A stretch of 64,000 nt of DNA from Chloranthus sessilifolius (lineage: Eukaryota; Streptophyta; Magnoliopsida; Chloranthales; Chloranthaceae): contig CM037590.1 in NCBI GenBank assembly GCA_021018995.1, positions 103,665,097 to 103,729,096 on the forward strand. The letters run 5' to 3'. The first letter of the stretch is position 1. Each line of letters opens with the position of its first letter. Made by a program: the position numbers and the translations under genes. This document shows, piece by piece, positions 47,119-58,794 of the stretch. The notes below the pieces were generated by a model. The model was not told where the DNA came from. It searched no databases and worked only from the letters and a program-made list of their open reading frames with translations.

Positions 47119-49173
47119 GGCATAACACCCGGGATACAAAATAAAAAGGAAGAAAAGACATCAAAACAGGTTAAATTCTACAAGTCCAAAAATTATTACA
47201 AAATTCAAAATAAAACAAAAGCCCCTAAATACCTATTTATAGGAAAAGCCCCCTTCAACAAAATGCGACAAGTGCCACATTTCTAAGCACCCCCCATCTA
47301 ATTAAACCTAAACCATACACATGCCCCTTAAAAGAATCACAATCCCTAGTAAACCTAGATAAGCTAATAATCACACAATACTTACCCCTCAAGAAACACA
47401 AATCAAAAGCAGGTTAGATAAGCCAATAGGATTAAAACATCTAACATCCCTCTAGAATTCTAGAAACTACACTCACACACCTTTAACAAATGTCACCTTA
47501 AACTAGACCTCAAACTAAAATAAGACAAAACTCATACCTTAAACAAAACAAATGCCGAAAATTTCTTAAAATGAAATTCTAACACATCTATAACCTTAAA
47601 ATTCCCAAATAAAACCTTGAACTCTCCAAATAAAATCAAACAAAATCAAAATAAATGCCCCAATAAATCTAGTAAAATCAAAATAAATGCCCCCAACACA
47701 TCTAATAAAATCTAATAAATCTAATAAAATCAATGCCCAAATAAATCTAATCAAAAATAAATCTAATAAATACCCAAATAAATCCACAAAGATAAAACTA
47801 AACTAAGTGAAATCATGAGAGATGCAAAATACAAAAAAGGGAACACTATTGCAGCTAAGTCACCCCATGACAACCTACTGCAAATTAATGCCTTCACTGC
47901 AGTCAGACTTCTCCCCTGAAGTCCCATCGCATGCTCGTAAACATACTACTCCCTGCAGTCCTATCACAACCAAATCACCCCCCTTTTTGAGATGCTACCA
48001 CAAATAGCGTTCCACTGCAATCAAAGTTATCTCACAGAGTCTCATCGCATACTCACATCCGTTGCACAGAACAAGCCGACACTCCATCGTACATTCATAA
48101 ACGTATCCCGTCGCGTTGCAACTACAACCTGATCTCGTCACATACCCTAAGATCTGCCAAAAAAGAAAATGAACATAGCTTTCCCGTCGCATAACCACCA
48201 ATGTTCCATCACCGAAATCCCATCGTAGCCTATCGCAACACACAACCAGAAGGAGGAGGCTCAACCAAGTCCCATCGCAAAGAGGCGAACCTCCCTCCAA
48301 ACCTTTTACCACGACAATCATCATGTCCCATCGCGACGACTCCAGAATGCCCCATCACGCAACGGTCGCCAACAACAGAAACACACGACCACAGACATAA
48401 GAGAAGACAAATCCCTCTGATGTCCTATCACACCCATCAACTACCAAGTCCCATCGCGAACATCTCATCAAGCGATCTAAATGTCCCATCACACTAGCAA
48501 CCATCAGGCCCCGCTACAACAATCAGCGGAGGGGAAGAGCAGACCCCTGATGTCCCATCGCGTGACCCTGCACAATAGACACGATGAAAAGGGGGAAGCC
48601 AACCAATTTCCCATCGCAAACTGCACCCCTCCAAAAATGTCCCATCACAACACTCCCATCGGGATGTGAAGCAACATAGGAAGTCACCTTGACAATGCAT
48701 AAACACCAACAAGAAGGCTTTGAGTTCATGTGGAAAAATTCACACTAAAGCTCAGCAGCCTGAAGGCGACAAAGCCCATTGATACGAATGATGTGGTTGT
48801 GTGATTTTCATGCTTCCACAAGGATCTCAAGTCCCCTCAATGACTTTACCTCCAGACACTTTTGTCCCATTACATAACCTAACACACCAGGCAAAGGCGA
48901 CTCAAACCAGAGCGAGGAGTTGCCCGTAGTCCCATCGCAACACAACCACGGGAGCAACAGCCGACCAGTCCCACCGCAAGCAAAAGCCTCCCGCCGGCAA
49001 CAAATCAGGTAAATAAAACACCCCTTCTCCTACTCGATATTTTTTATAAAATATAGTTAGATGATGTTAAGTCAAACATTTTCAAAACCCGTCTCTCTCT
49101 CTTAACTCGCGAATCACTATAGTCCTCCCATAAGAGGCAATCATCAGTATTCGTCAAGAAGGTCGGGTCTACA
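47119..49173 (-). mobile_element. Possible LTR on the - strand with a TCCCATCGCA motif array
   Basis: On the - strand it would begin TGTAGACCCGACC at 49173, like the TGTAACGACCCG start of chromovirus LTRs, and end near 47119 in CCGGGTGTTATGCCC. It carries a motif array (47850-48990) and an AT-rich tandem of AAATCTAATAAAATC (47600-47790). No polypurine tract precedes the proposed start, and no internal domain is attached. Borders are inference. Confidence 0.35.
47850..48990 (-). repeat. Dispersed array of TGCGATGGGAC motifs
   Basis: At least fifteen copies of TGCGATGGGAC or variants on the - strand (TCCCATCGCA on +), for example near 47923, 48223, 48269, 48327, 48448, 48555, 48609 and 48942. 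The spacers are unrelated. Unlike the other LTR motifs here it is not palindromic. Chance open frames on both strands are side effects. Confidence 0.85.
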
Positions 49174-49768
49174 AATCCCATACTAGTGGATCTACTCAGT
49201 GACGTCTCGGAAGACACATTTTTTGCAATTTTACAATCGAATTGATCTTAAGTTTAAATCCCAAATTTTCAATAATAATAAATAAACTCTCCTATCTATC
49301 AAAATCCTATCTCTCGTCACCCTAGTCCATTCTCTCCCCTGGGAAATCGAACGCTAAGTATACTCAACTCTGAGAAATCACAAATGTCCATTGGAAAGGG
49401 ACACCTAACAAGTCATTGGTGTGATTGCCCCTAGCACCTACAGACTAGGATATGTCGACTTTCCTCCCATTTGACTTTCCCTTACAGCAAGTCGTGATAT
49501 GCAGTGGGATGCCCCTTGCACCCATGAATCAGGATATGCCAATTTCCCCCGTCAGACTATCACTCACAGTAGGTCATGATATGCAATGGGATGCCCCTTG
49601 CATCCGTGGTAGTGGATACGCCTTTCGACAGCTACCACTGGGCCCCTAATACTCCATCTTTAGCTTGCACTGATAGATAAGAAAGCCAAACATTTTATGT
49701 CAGCATCCCCAGTCCACATTTGTGATTTCCCAAAAGAAACGAGAAGGCACCCTCGGAAGAGGGGCATC
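49174..49768 (+). other. 3' internal end of a second Tat-like element
   Basis: Two or three copies of a unit with TGATATGCARTGGGATGCCC followed by CTTGCA (49495-49610), and a polypurine tract GGAAGAGGGGCATC right before the LTR start at 49769. No protein domain is left; everything upstream of this is missing. Confidence 0.5.
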
Positions 49769-50084
49769 TGTGGACACCCCAATTTTACCCTCTCGGAGTA
49801 TATAGACCTATTTGGTCAACCTTTGACCTTAACCATGACTTTCAGAAGGGACTTACCTTCTCTGAAAGCTTTAAGACCCTAACATGGGGATCATATACTG
49901 AAACAATAGTATATAGTTGAACACAAGCTGAAACAATATTTCTGTGGCTCAGACCTCACAACCCTAATATGGGGACTATATACTGAAACAATAATATATG
50001 GTCGAAGCACAGGCTAAAATAATAGCCTTATGATTCAAACCCAACTTAACCCACGAAAAGCCTCGAATTACGCGCCCTGTCCAG

Positions 50085-50510
50085 CACTCGCAATTTAATT
50101 GCACGCCCCATAGTTGGCATGCAATTGGTCCCACTTAGACCAGGACTATTCTCCCTGTGGGTCACCTTAGGAGTGGATTACGCACCTTACAGAGCGCGCA
50201 CAACCCAATTGCATGCCCCATCACTGGCGCGCAATTGGTCCAACATGGACGGTCCTTAACCTTCTAGAGGCCACCTTAAGACCCGATTGCGTGCTCAAAC
50301 TAGCACGCGCAATCGATCACGCGCGTTATACAGTGAGTGACCGACTAAGCCAGTTAGCCGGTCACTCACTGAGTCGGTCACCGACTCAGAGTGATTATAC
50401 GCCTAAGATGGGACGCATAGTCCGATTAAGCGCACCAGAAAGGGCACATAATCGGGTTGACCAGTTATTTGCACACCTCCTACAGGGCGCGCAATTACCC
50501 GAATACCTAT
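50085..50510. repeat. Array of GCGCGCAATTG motifs with hairpins
   Basis: Repeated CAATTGCATGCCCCAT-CACTGGCGCGCAATTGG-like units (50085-50135, 50190-50240), TTGCGTGC/GCACGCGCAAT pairs (50285-50325) and GGGCGCGCAATTACCC near 50487. Between them are two hairpins: GTGAGTGACCG/CGGTCACTCAC (50334-50370) and CTGAGTCGGT/ACCGACTCAG (50369-50389, one-base loop). It lies upstream of the TATA box of this LTR. Confidence 0.75.
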
Positions 50511-50513
50511 AAA
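50508..50513 (+). promoter_or_regulatory. TATA box of the second Tat-like LTR
   Basis: TATAAA in ACCTATAAATGGACGCC, placed as in the LTRs of the large element. Confidence 0.6.
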
Positions 50514-51129
50514 TGGACGCCCTATCCCACACATCCAGAACATTAAGCAATCGAGTTTTCGAATTCTTTTCTTCCGAGCTTAGGGATTTCGAGACTTTCT
50601 CTTCAGCGCCTAGCTTTAGGTAATTTCTTAGTTCTAGTTCTAGTTCTAGGTTCTAGTTCTTAAGTTTTAGCTTTTAGTTCTTAACTCCTTAGATCTTATA
50701 TTTTAATTTCAGTCCTTTAATTTCTAGTCTTAGATTTTAGGTTTCAATTTTAAATTTTAAATTCTTTTTTTTTTAATCTCAGGTTCTAGGTCTTATTTCC
50801 CAGAACCAGTTCTTAGTTTTTAGTCTCTAAATTTATGGTTCTTAATCTCTAAAACCAGATCTTAGTTTTTAATTATTTTTTTATCGTAGCCTCTATTTTC
50901 AAATTCTGGTCTTAATATCTTATAATTCACAACTTTTCTCATATTCCAATCTTAATCTCAACCTTCAAAAATCTTAACTTATCAATTCAAAATTCAGTTT
51001 TTCAATTTATTCTATTTTTAAAATGACCCTTGGCTAACTGATTTGCCCAAGGGAGCCTACGGAGGGTACCCAGGAATGGGACCGATCCTCCTTAGCATAA
51101 CAAGCCCAACCCCCTTTTTTGTAGATTTC

Positions 51130-51690
51130 TAGTAGTAGGAAAGTCAAAATAATTAGATTTCTAACATCAGTCGGATACATAAAATAATTAGACTTCTAAT
51201 AGATTTAGGATATCTAAATTGATTAGACTTTAAATAGGAGTAGGATATTTAAAATAATTAGACTTTTAACAGAATTAGGATATCTAAATTAGCTAGACTT
51301 CTAATAGGCTTAGGATATCTAAGTAAATTAGACTTCTAATAGAATTAGGATATTTGAGTCAATTAGACTTTTAGTAAAAATGGGATATTTAAAATAATTA
51401 GATATTTAACAAAATTAGGACACCTAAGTTAATTAGAGTTATAATAGAATTAGGATACTTGAATTAATTAGAGTTCTAATAAAATTAGGATGCTTGGATT
51501 AATTGGACTTTTAATAGAAGTAGGAGACTTAGAATAATTTGATTCCTAGTATGATCAGCAGACCAAGTTAATTAGACTCCCGGTAAGATTAGGAGATTAA
51601 ATTAATTGGACTCCCGGTAGGATTAAGAAAACTAAAGCAATTAGACATAGAGCAGGATTAGGAAAGCTACATAAACTAAACTCCTAGGTG
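51130..51690. repeat. Tandem repeat of an AATTAGACTTCTAATAGAATTAGGA unit
   Basis: About 13 units of 38-45 bases (AATTAGACTTCTAATAGA then ATTAGGATATCTAA), becoming more diverged towards 51690. Located in the 3' half of the LTR. Confidence 0.9.
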
Positions 51691-51797
51691 GCCCAGTGCT
51701 GCTGACGTCGGCAGGCCAACAATTCAGTAAAGAAGATCGAACCCGCACCCCAAAAGGCGTGATCAGTGACGTGTTGCAGCGTCGATAAATATTTGCA

Positions 51798-53470
51798 GCT
51801 GGCGATCGCAACGAATCGGGTATTTCTCTCTTAGAATTTACCTCTTTTATTTCTATATTCTTTTAACTTACCATTCATCGCCTTTGCCAGAGTCCACTTA
51901 GACCGAATTGGGCCACTTATTCCGGGGACCAAGAGGAGCCCAGAAAAAGCGCGTACTAACAAATTCGAGTTCGAATAGAAAACAGTCACTCTTAGAATAA
52001 ATGAGGAAATATGGTTCAAAAGATCACTGATTATATAATTTTGAAACTATAATCTAAATATTACAGTTTAAATCAAAGTATAGTTTCAAGCATTCAATCT
52101 GATACAGTGTTCAAGAGAGCTAGACATAAATTGTAACTGCTCTATTGTGATTGTTGAACTTTTACTACAATGGATTATAGAGTTTATGAAATCATAATTT
52201 ATTTTTTTTATCATAACTCACATACAATGATTAGCTATTTAGAAAAGAAAGTCTAAAAGTCTATATTAAGAACTAATTTTTTTTATATATATGCAAAATC
52301 CAAAACTACAGCAAGATAAAGCCACTAAAGACTAATAAACTAAGCAAAACTAATATACACTGGATGGTGTATCCCCCCCCCGACTTAAATATGACAATGT
52401 CCTCACTGTTTAATAAAAAAAGGGGATACTTAAAATTTAACCTACTATATTGTGTGTACTGGGCTTATAATCTATAGAAATAGTAAAAAATTTCCCCCAA
52501 ACTGAGAGAAATCACATCCGGCGTAGATCACATAGAAAGACAATCAACAAAATATTTATAAATTACAATAAAAATAATCAAGAGAAATTTTTATATAGCA
52601 AACCAAATATTTATAAATTAAATTAAAAAGAAGTAAAAGTTCTTACATAAAAGATTAAACCTGGGAAAAATCTAGACACACCCTAACTACGATAATGACA
52701 GCACTCGTCCAAGGTAAAAGATTTCTTCGATAAAGATCGGGCCTCGGCACTTAACCAAAATTATCTCACCTTTAATCATAGTCATATCTCTCTCCTCCCT
52801 TAGAGACTATCCACACCTTGGCATAGTTGCACCCCCTGTCTTCCAGATGTCTCCCAAACCGAGCACATCATACACTTCCCTCATGGGAGATGGAATGCAC
52901 TTGGGGAGTGCTTTGAAGAGTGGGAAGTGAACACACCGCAATCCTTCCACAACCCATACTACTCCCCTACAAAGACTATGTGAAGAGAATATAATGCAGG
53001 CAAGGGGAGAAGATGAGAAATGGAGAGGGGTGGCGAGGAAAACAAGGAAGAGATGGGAGATGGCAATGAAAATTATAACCCACCATCATCATAAAGGAGC
53101 TCGTACTCGAGGAGGGTTGTAATGGTGTAAGGGTTAGGAAGTGGGGGAAAATGGGCCATAGGAAAGAGATTTTGGATTTTGGTTAGGTTTAGGGAAAAGG
53201 GGTTTTATGGTGGACGATTCAGCATCAGGTATGGGCTATTGGTGTTTCATATTTTCTAGTTTTTTGATAGCTACCAAAAGCTCGGCTCTTCCTTTCTCAA
53301 GAGCACAATCAAGTCTTCTGTTGAGTTCGTCATGGTCTGGTTCTTTCATCATAGGATTCAGGGTTAAGATAGAGGGAGAAGAAAGGTTTTGGAATGGTAG
53401 AGGTCTGTGGAAAGGTATGGATTTATAGGGAAGAGGCTAGAGCTATGAACCGTCACTTTGAGTTAAATGT
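51798..53470 (-). mobile_element. Athila/Tat-type 3' tail on the - strand
   Basis: On the - strand GAGGACATTGTCATATTTAAG followed by TCGGGGGGGG (52372-52405) is the standard end of Athila/Tat internal regions, where a GAGGACAATG-TTTAAGTTTGGGGG sentence makes the polypurine tract. The sequence upstream on that strand (52410-53470) has no recognisable pol; the LTR would lie towards 51960. Nothing else is identifiable. Confidence 0.5.
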
Positions 53471-54093
53471 TGAAGTGTAGGCATGTAAACTCGGGTAGTT
53501 GGCAAGTGGCAATATGAAATGCAATGCGTGTCCGCTTTATCTATAATTTAAGTTGGTTTGAAATCCAATGTAACTGATAAGACTGGTCACTCGGTTCGCC
53601 TATTCCCTGGAATTATCGTTTACGATTCTTGAGAACAATATTAACTCTGTGACACTTCGGTCCGTAGTTACTACGACTCGACTTTGATAAATCACGAAAG
53701 ATCATAAATCCATACGTTAAAGGTGATTATATTACATCAAAGAAGTCCTTACAATCGAATGCGTCCAACACGTCTTAGATTGTAGGGTACTCTCCTAACA
53801 AGGTTTTCTAATAATGCACATATGTTACAGGGTTTTGCTACAGATGAGTCGGTAGCACGACGGTGTCCATGAGGAGCTTAGTTAAGATTTCGGGGAGTTG
53901 ATGTGCATCCCATAAAAATATGTCCTCTTGTAGTGCCATCTGGCCATGATGAAGAATATGTACTCTCTCTCTTCTTGATTAAAATAGTTAATTATTCAAC
54001 TTGAGCTTCTAACTTAAAATCAGAATGCTGAAGAGTGAGAAGTGGCTTCGATTGGTTTTGGTCACGCTACTGGTAATTTCCACATATCTATTA
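53471..54093. other. Unassigned DNA between elements
   Basis: No coding or repeat similarity recognised. Confidence 0.3.
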
Positions 54094-54480
54094 TGACAGC
54101 CATGATTTTCACACCCGGAAACCTGTACCGTCAGATCACCCATAAGGCGATCCCAGAACTCACGAACACTTGATACATCAACACACAAAGCGGAAACAAG
54201 CATATATTCTAACTAAGCAAGTAAAGTCATCATAAAGAATTTAAATCTCCAATTCTAGTATAATGACAATGTCTAGATCACAACAAAAGACGGTTCTAAT
54301 CCAATACAAAACACATGGATAAAAAAACCGAACCGAACCACCAGTGACGACCAACTGTCACCCGAAACATGGTTCGCAAAATAATACCGTATTACATAAT
54401 TACATGCGTTCCAACAAAACTGACTGGACATACCAAACCTTACAAATAAATTTCAAAATAAACACACGCAGCTCTGCCCA

Positions 54481-54578
54481 CTAGAAGAATTCGTCAGGAG
54501 GGGGCTCAGTCTCCTCCTCTGGTATGTACTCTGGTTCCTCAGGATCAATGTCCTTAATACCCGCATCTACTCCTGTAC
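54481..54578 (-). other. Acidic frame in the - strand LTR
   Basis: After CGTCACAG the - strand reads GTGVDAGIKDIDPEEPEYIP then EEETEPPPDEFF and a TAG at 54483-54481. It lies 387 bases before the LTR end. Same placement and character as the frames at 1091, 3458 and 12440. Confidence 0.5.
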
Positions 54579-55117
54579 CTGTGACGTATAGTCGAGGGAT
54601 GACCTAATAGTCTAAGCTCAATAGAAAAACATAACTAACATGCAGATCTTCACATCACACATATATCTCATGACATAATCTAAAACATATTTTTCTTGCT
54701 AAGATTCACAATTTAAAAGTATTTAAATTGACACAAAACTGACATTTAATGCATATTTTAAGGCCACTAATCATGATTTCCAAAACTTGCACTTATAACA
54801 AAGAAACTTAAATCAATTACTTAAATACAATCCAAAGCATATATAACATCAAGAGCAACAAATATAGCGATAGGAACCCCAATCATCGTCGTTCAATGAA
54901 CTATTTTCACAAATGCCCAAACTCCTTCGAATGAGATGACTTGTGCCGAACGAAGTATTACTGCAGATCAGAAATCAAAGAACGGATATCCTACCGTACC
55001 ATAGCACAAAGGTTCGTTTCGCATGAATTCTTAAATCAAGGTGCGAAATTTAACTTATAGTTTATCACCGTGAATTGTGATAATTTATACTAGATTTGAA
55101 GTTTGAAATCTCAAAAC

Positions 55118-55264
55118 TCACACACACACATAGGGGATTCTTTCTGATCTCATACACACACATAGTTGATTCCTCACACACACATTTCTGATTTCACACA
55201 CACACACATAAATCTCTCTGAGTGCACATACACACACACTTTTCATATTTAAAATCATGAACAA
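55118..55264. repeat. Interrupted (CA)n clusters
   Basis: Five or six CACACACA runs separated by 15-25 bases with TTGATTC or TCTGATTTC. Confidence 0.9.
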
Positions 55265-55555
55265 AATTCATGCTTAATAAATAACAAAATTTATAAATCA
55301 CACACACTTCTATCACATCACAAAATCCATGCTAGTTGTAATCAAATACACATGTTACTAAGTTTTTCCTCCCTCAAAAGGGAGCTAAAACGAAGGTTCT
55401 TTTATTTTGATATAGCTCTCCTAGCACATACTCATGCTCACACCTAAAACACACAAATTCACATCCTGTAAGTCATTAATGACAAGAAATGGGAAGACCT
55501 AAAGTCCCCTCCAAGTCTGCTTACTAAAAATACACAAATCTCTGAATCTGTCTAA

Positions 55556-56020
55556 ATTGATCGATCGATTCTCAAACCCATCGATCGGCTTCCAAAATTG
55601 ATCGATCAAAATACATTTCGATCGGTCGGCTTCCTCAAAAACTTAACACATCTCTCATGTCACAATCCGATCAATTGATTCCCAAATCGATCGATCGGTT
55701 TCCAAATCAATCAATCGAATTCCATTTCGATCAATTGGTTTCTTCATAAAACCACATATTTCTGGTGACACAATCTGATCGATCGATTTCTTCATAAAAT
55801 CCTAACACGCTCACTATTTTCACAAACCGATCGATCAGTGTTCAAACCGGTCGATCGAACTCCAAAATCGATCGATCGATTTCACAAATCGATCAATCGA
55901 ATTTCACAAATCGATCAATCAAATTTCATTTTGATTGATCGATTTCTTCAGAAACCTTCACATTTTTGTCCTGTCAAAATCAATTGATCGGATACTTATT
56001 CGATCGATCGGTTTTGACAG
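55556..56020. repeat. Array of ATCGATCGAT motifs in the - strand LTR
   Basis: Around 18 copies of TTGATCGATCGATT, CGATCGGT, CGATCAATCGA and similar, with unrelated spacers such as TTCCAAA. It lies between the donor-like site (56166) and the acidic frame (54578). Confidence 0.88.
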
Positions 56021-56593
56021 ATTCTTTAGAAACACGGGCTTCTTCTTCCCAAACTCATTTTTTCTCAAATTTAACTCTTATTCTTCTAATTTTCCACTCA
56101 TATCATACTTTAAGACTAACATAACTAACATAACTATGAATCACCGAAAAACACAATTATGCTCACCTTTAAGTGGTCGATTCTTCGACACACGTGCTCA
56201 CACCCAAGAAAGGGTTCCAAAGTCGTAATTTGGGGAAATACGTCGATCTGAAATCCACGGACTTCACACAGAGCCTCAATCTTGCACACCCAACACTAGG
56301 TCTAGAGTTCTCCTTTTTCTCTCTTCTCAACAAATTCTCAACAACAAAGCAAAGGAAATGAATTCATTGCTTCCATTTTCCTTTATACTTAAAAGCTTAG
56401 CATTTGGGTGTAAAATCGTTACACCATACCTCGGTGTATGATATTCCATCTAATGGTCAATATCACCACGAACTCTAAACTTATCCTAACTCTTTAACTT
56501 ACTTTAATATTTTTATATTTTCAAGTGTGTGACCAGTTGGGCATGCCCACTGAGTCGGACTATTCGAAAGTCAAAAAATTTCGGGACCTCACA

Positions 56594-57143
56594 TTCTCCC
56601 CTCCTTAGAAATTTTCATCCTCGAAAATGAACCTAAGGAACCTGATCGCAAGACGCGACGTAAAAGGTTACATAGTCGAATTGAATCACACTCAGTCAAG
56701 ATAATATCCACACACATCTAATCACACGCATTCAAGACATATCCACTCCCTGCATGAAAAACCCATTCACAATTGCATACAATCTAACGTAACCATTCCC
56801 ATTCATATGCAAAAACAAAATTATCAACATCCAAAATGTACACATTCACAGGTGGCAACCATGCCACAATAGTTTTAAGGCTTAATTACATATAACAATG
56901 TTATAAATTTTCAAAATGAAGAACAGCTATAGGCCACAGTCTCGCCTCAATCCTCCGCATCACTAGGCTGCTCATCCCCGTCGTCGAGTCCACCCTCTTC
57001 GAAACTAGAAGCGTCAGGGATATATGCTCGTGCTGTCACCATGCGTTGCAGATAGTCTGAAGGGGCATGAAGCGCATTGTCTCAGCCATCAAAGCCTCAT
57101 GGTAATCTAGATGTCTGCTCAACTGACGATTATTCTCAGCCAT
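56594..57143 (-). other. Pol-end remnant and a further acidic reading frame
   Basis: Next to the polypurine tract only a few codons of pol end remain. Further upstream on the - strand lies coding-like sequence ending in an acidic tail (SSFEEGGLDDGDEQPSDAED, stop near 56948), starting at an ATG at 57143. I do not recognise a family; a retroelement gag-like or plant-transposon ORF is possible. It is cut at 57144 by a CACTA end. Confidence 0.35.
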
Positions 57144-57480
57144 CACTACGTGAAAATGTGAAAAAAACAACAGCCCATGACTCTCGTTTTTCAAAAAAAA
57201 TGACAGTTTCAAACCTTCAAGGGAGCTGTCGTAAAAAAGGTCGTAGTATTTTTTAACGACATATTTAGACCGTCGTTTATTGCATTAAAATAACGACTGT
57301 CATAGTCTGTCGACCACCAACGACGATTATGAGCTATCATTTTTACACGTAGTTTTAAAGAAAAAAACACTCACACTATTTTTTTTTACGACCCATTATG
57401 ACTGTCATTTTTCTTTCATACAGCGACGGTCATAGATGAGAAGAAGAACGACGGTTTTCGACTGTCGTTTTTATATATTT
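57144..57480. mobile_element. CACTA-type terminus with subterminal repeats
   Basis: CACTACGTGAAAATGTG begins the element. Repeats of AACGACGGT / ACCGTCGTT and CGACTGTCGTT in both orientations follow to about 57475. The second terminus was not found, so the size is unknown. Confidence 0.6.
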
Positions 57481-57523
57481 TTTTTCAAAAAAAAATAATA
57501 CATTAATTTGAGAAACCGAACTG

Positions 57524-57526
<3 letters not shown>

Positions 57527-57575
<49 letters not shown>
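57527..57575. repeat. (TA)n microsatellite
   Basis: About 49 bases of TA. Confidence 0.97.
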
Positions 57576-57577
<2 letters not shown>

Positions 57578-58790
57578 CAGAAATCCTAAGCATCACTCAA
57601 ACCCAAATATATATATTTTTTTTTTCACCCTCCCACTCTGTTGCCCAACTCTATTTTTCTTTATACCTAAATGTGCTTCAAGTCCCTATGAACTCAATTG
57701 AATGGCACCACCAATTATAAGTCCCACAAACCAAAAAAAATGTAGCATCATTCTAGTTCCCAAAACCTAGCATCCAATCCAACATTAAGAAGCTCAAATT
57801 TAAAACAACTAATCAGCTCAAATCTAGCTACAAGTTACTTGCGAGAGAGAGAAAAAAAAAATCTCTTCCAAGGGATTTGTTTAATAATCATTAACAACAG
57901 CTTTGGTATGCGACTAAGTCTACAATCTCCTCTATAAAAGAAACAAAATGGTGCATATATAATAATCAAAAGTCAATACTAATTCACATACGGTTCTGGA
58001 TTCTGGAGAATTTTTTATGACCATCTGAGTTGTGGATGAATTTTTTGTTCCATGGAAGCATTCTCTCTCTATCCTTTATACCCGCCACCCTTCACCCACA
58101 GCCGGATAAAAAGAACACCTGCATTTTTTTTCAAGTTTAAACTTATCAGAATCACTTAAACCTAGCATTTTTCCAAATGAAAGCATGACCCATTACCCAA
58201 AATTATAAAAAAAAAAATCAAAAAAACCTGTCACTTTCCTGTAGTTGCACATCTAACAACCCAATCATCTAACCATATGATGATTATAAGCAAAATGTGA
58301 CTATAACAGATAATATAATTCTAAATTCATTGTGTTCGTTACACACTCCGGAATTCCCAACAAATTACTACCATATGTCATTTCTCGAAGCAATGCATTT
58401 CCAACTAAGCACAAGATTTTCGGGTGGAAGGTCCTTAAAAAATCAGATATGAAGCTGAAAAAATAGACCCATAAAAAAATCATCAAATTGATTTTATGTC
58501 CAAATTGGCCCTTAAAATATAACAGAAATTACAATCTACTGATCGAATCATCCATGTCATTTGAGAACCAAGACATGAAAATGCATTGCAAATCAAAGTA
58601 TCATATCTTACTAATCGAAAGAAAACCAAGTGGATAGACATCAAATTTGAAGTCTTTTTCCTGACTTCTTCCTCCAAATCTTTGATGATCTAAAAGTTAA
58701 GCATGAATCACAATAAATAAAATGAAAAATAGAGTACTAATATTCTAATGTGGATTTCTATACATTAGGCCAAATCACAAACCACATGGT
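57576..58790. other. Unassigned DNA, possibly gene-derived intron sequence
   Basis: No assignable exon. Two - strand frames (58301-58486, and 58483-58677 with DLEEEVRKKTSNLM after a TTTTAG acceptor) look faintly exon-like but match nothing I know. Confidence 0.3.
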
Positions 58791-58794
58791 CAAA

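Larger units (their letters stand above)
49769..51797 (+). mobile_element. LTR of a second Tat-like element
   Basis: It starts TGTGGACACCCCAATTTTACC, the same kind of start as the LTR at 32601 (TGTAGACACCC). TATAAA lies at 50508-50513 with the transcript start probably near 50540. CTAGTTCTAGGTTCTAGTTC repeats follow, then a GGTACCCAGGAATGGG block (51066-51085), tandem repeats (51130-51690) and an end near TTTGCA at 51797, followed by TGGCGATCGCAACG as a possible primer site. The end is approximate. Confidence 0.55.
54094..56593 (-). mobile_element. 2.5 kb chromovirus LTR on the - strand
   Basis: On the - strand it starts TGTGAGGTCCCGAAATTTT at 56593 and ends CATGGCTGTCA at 54094. It is preceded by AAGGAGGGGAGAA (polypurine tract) and TTCGAGGATGAAAATTTC, the usual last codons of chromovirus pol. 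It contains a TATA-like GTATAAAGG (56381-56391), a donor-like AAAG/GTGAGC at 56167/56166, a palindrome array, and an acidic frame. Length and part order match the LTR at 1-1659. No internal coding region survives beyond the pol end, so this is a 3' LTR of a mostly lost element. Confidence 0.75.

Noticed and set aside
48201-48729. Overlapping frames on both strands as small proteins
   Set aside because: They arise from the repeated TCCCATCGCA motif and contradict each other in strand.
58301-58677. Two - strand frames as further cyclin exons
   Set aside because: DFLRTFHPKI looks faintly like the cyclin DFLEFRPSEI block, but the rest does not match and spacing is wrong; left unassigned.
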